Shown here one piece after another: positions 11,625-11,678 of a stretch of 11,678 nt of DNA. The DNA comes from an uncultured Clostridia bacterium (GTDB taxonomy: Bacteria > Bacillota > Clostridia > Lachnospirales > Lachnospiraceae): NCBI GenBank assembly GCA_946186175.1, contig CAMHMG010000085.1, positions 1 to 11,678 on the forward strand, given 5' to 3'. Every line of letters begins with the position of its first letter. Within the stretch, counting starts at the first letter, position 1. A program made the position numbers and the translations under genes. A model generated the notes under the pieces. That model was given only the letters and a program-made list of their open reading frames with translations, was not told the DNA's origin and made no database searches.

Positions 11625-11678
11625 TCAAAATGTATTTACATATTTGCGAAACTCATCTTTTAAAATTAACGCATTGTA
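11625..11678 (-). CDS. Possible C-terminal end of an upstream gene (runs off the right edge)
   Basis: One frame stays open from the right edge to a TGA at 11627-11625, giving YNALILKDEFRKYVNTF. The stop lies 16 bases before the next start codon, normal operon spacing. Seventeen residues are too few to identify a family, and open frames this short arise by chance. It is not hydrophobic, unlike a typical FeoB end. The other two minus frames close within this stretch. Confidence 0.25.
   Translation of the reverse strand, partial: YNALILKDEFRKYVNTF

Noticed and set aside
11630..11641. Palindrome ATGTA-TT-TACAT ahead of the FeoB-associated gene
   Set aside because: Five-base arms in AT-rich sequence are expected by chance, and no second copy was found to support an operator.
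1..11678. CRISPR arrays, insertion sequences, tRNA or rRNA genes, prophage genes
   Set aside because: No regularly spaced repeats, transposase or integrase-like proteins, or tRNA/rRNA-like segments were seen on either strand.

Overview
Almost everything here lies on the minus strand of a low-GC Firmicute. The gene content (DUF3793, DUF3877, short clostridial flavodoxin, FeoB-associated Cys-rich protein, pairs of MacB/LolD-type ATPase and large FtsX-type permease, strong AGGAGG ribosome binding sites) fits a gut or rumen Lachnospiraceae/Clostridia genome. The taxon is inferred from gene types, not from a marker gene.

Read in transcription order, from the right edge to the left. (1) 11.68-11.0 kb: the end of a possible upstream gene, a 53-residue FeoB-associated Cys-rich membrane protein, an inverted repeat, and a small membrane-anchored HMA metal-binding protein. 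(2) 11.0-7.7 kb: ABC system 2 (ATPase and 857-residue permease), tightly packed behind the HMA gene. (3) 7.64-6.85 kb: a TetR-family regulator with a near-consensus promoter; three copies of ATAAC-N3-GTTAT mark the tetR promoter (two) and the start of the next operon (one). (4) 6.8-2.8 kb: ABC system 1 (ATPase and 911-residue permease with a long helical extracytoplasmic region) and a DUF3877 gene. (5) 2.8-1.75 kb: an overlapping dtxR-like/fur-like regulator pair behind a strong promoter whose -35 box contains the DUF3877 stop codon. (6) 1.7-0.4 kb: a flavodoxin gene and a DUF3793 gene. (7) 0.39-0.2 kb and the left edge: a leader with two copies of a structured element, then the 5' end of enolase (eno).

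The most coherent story is an iron-limitation module. The dtxR/fur promoter and the flavodoxin promoter both have a GGTTAG-N6-CTAACC palindrome starting 3-4 bases after the -10 box, and two more TTAG-N6-CTAA palindromes sit at the dtxR promoter. This predicts a self-controlled DtxR-like regulator that also controls flavodoxin, the usual iron-free replacement for ferredoxin. Its Fur-like partner has a recognisable winged helix but no histidine at all and eight cysteines, so it cannot use the canonical Fur metal sites. The second notable signal is the pair of matching hairpins ahead of eno, whose helices differ in sequence but keep the same pairing and the same internal loops.
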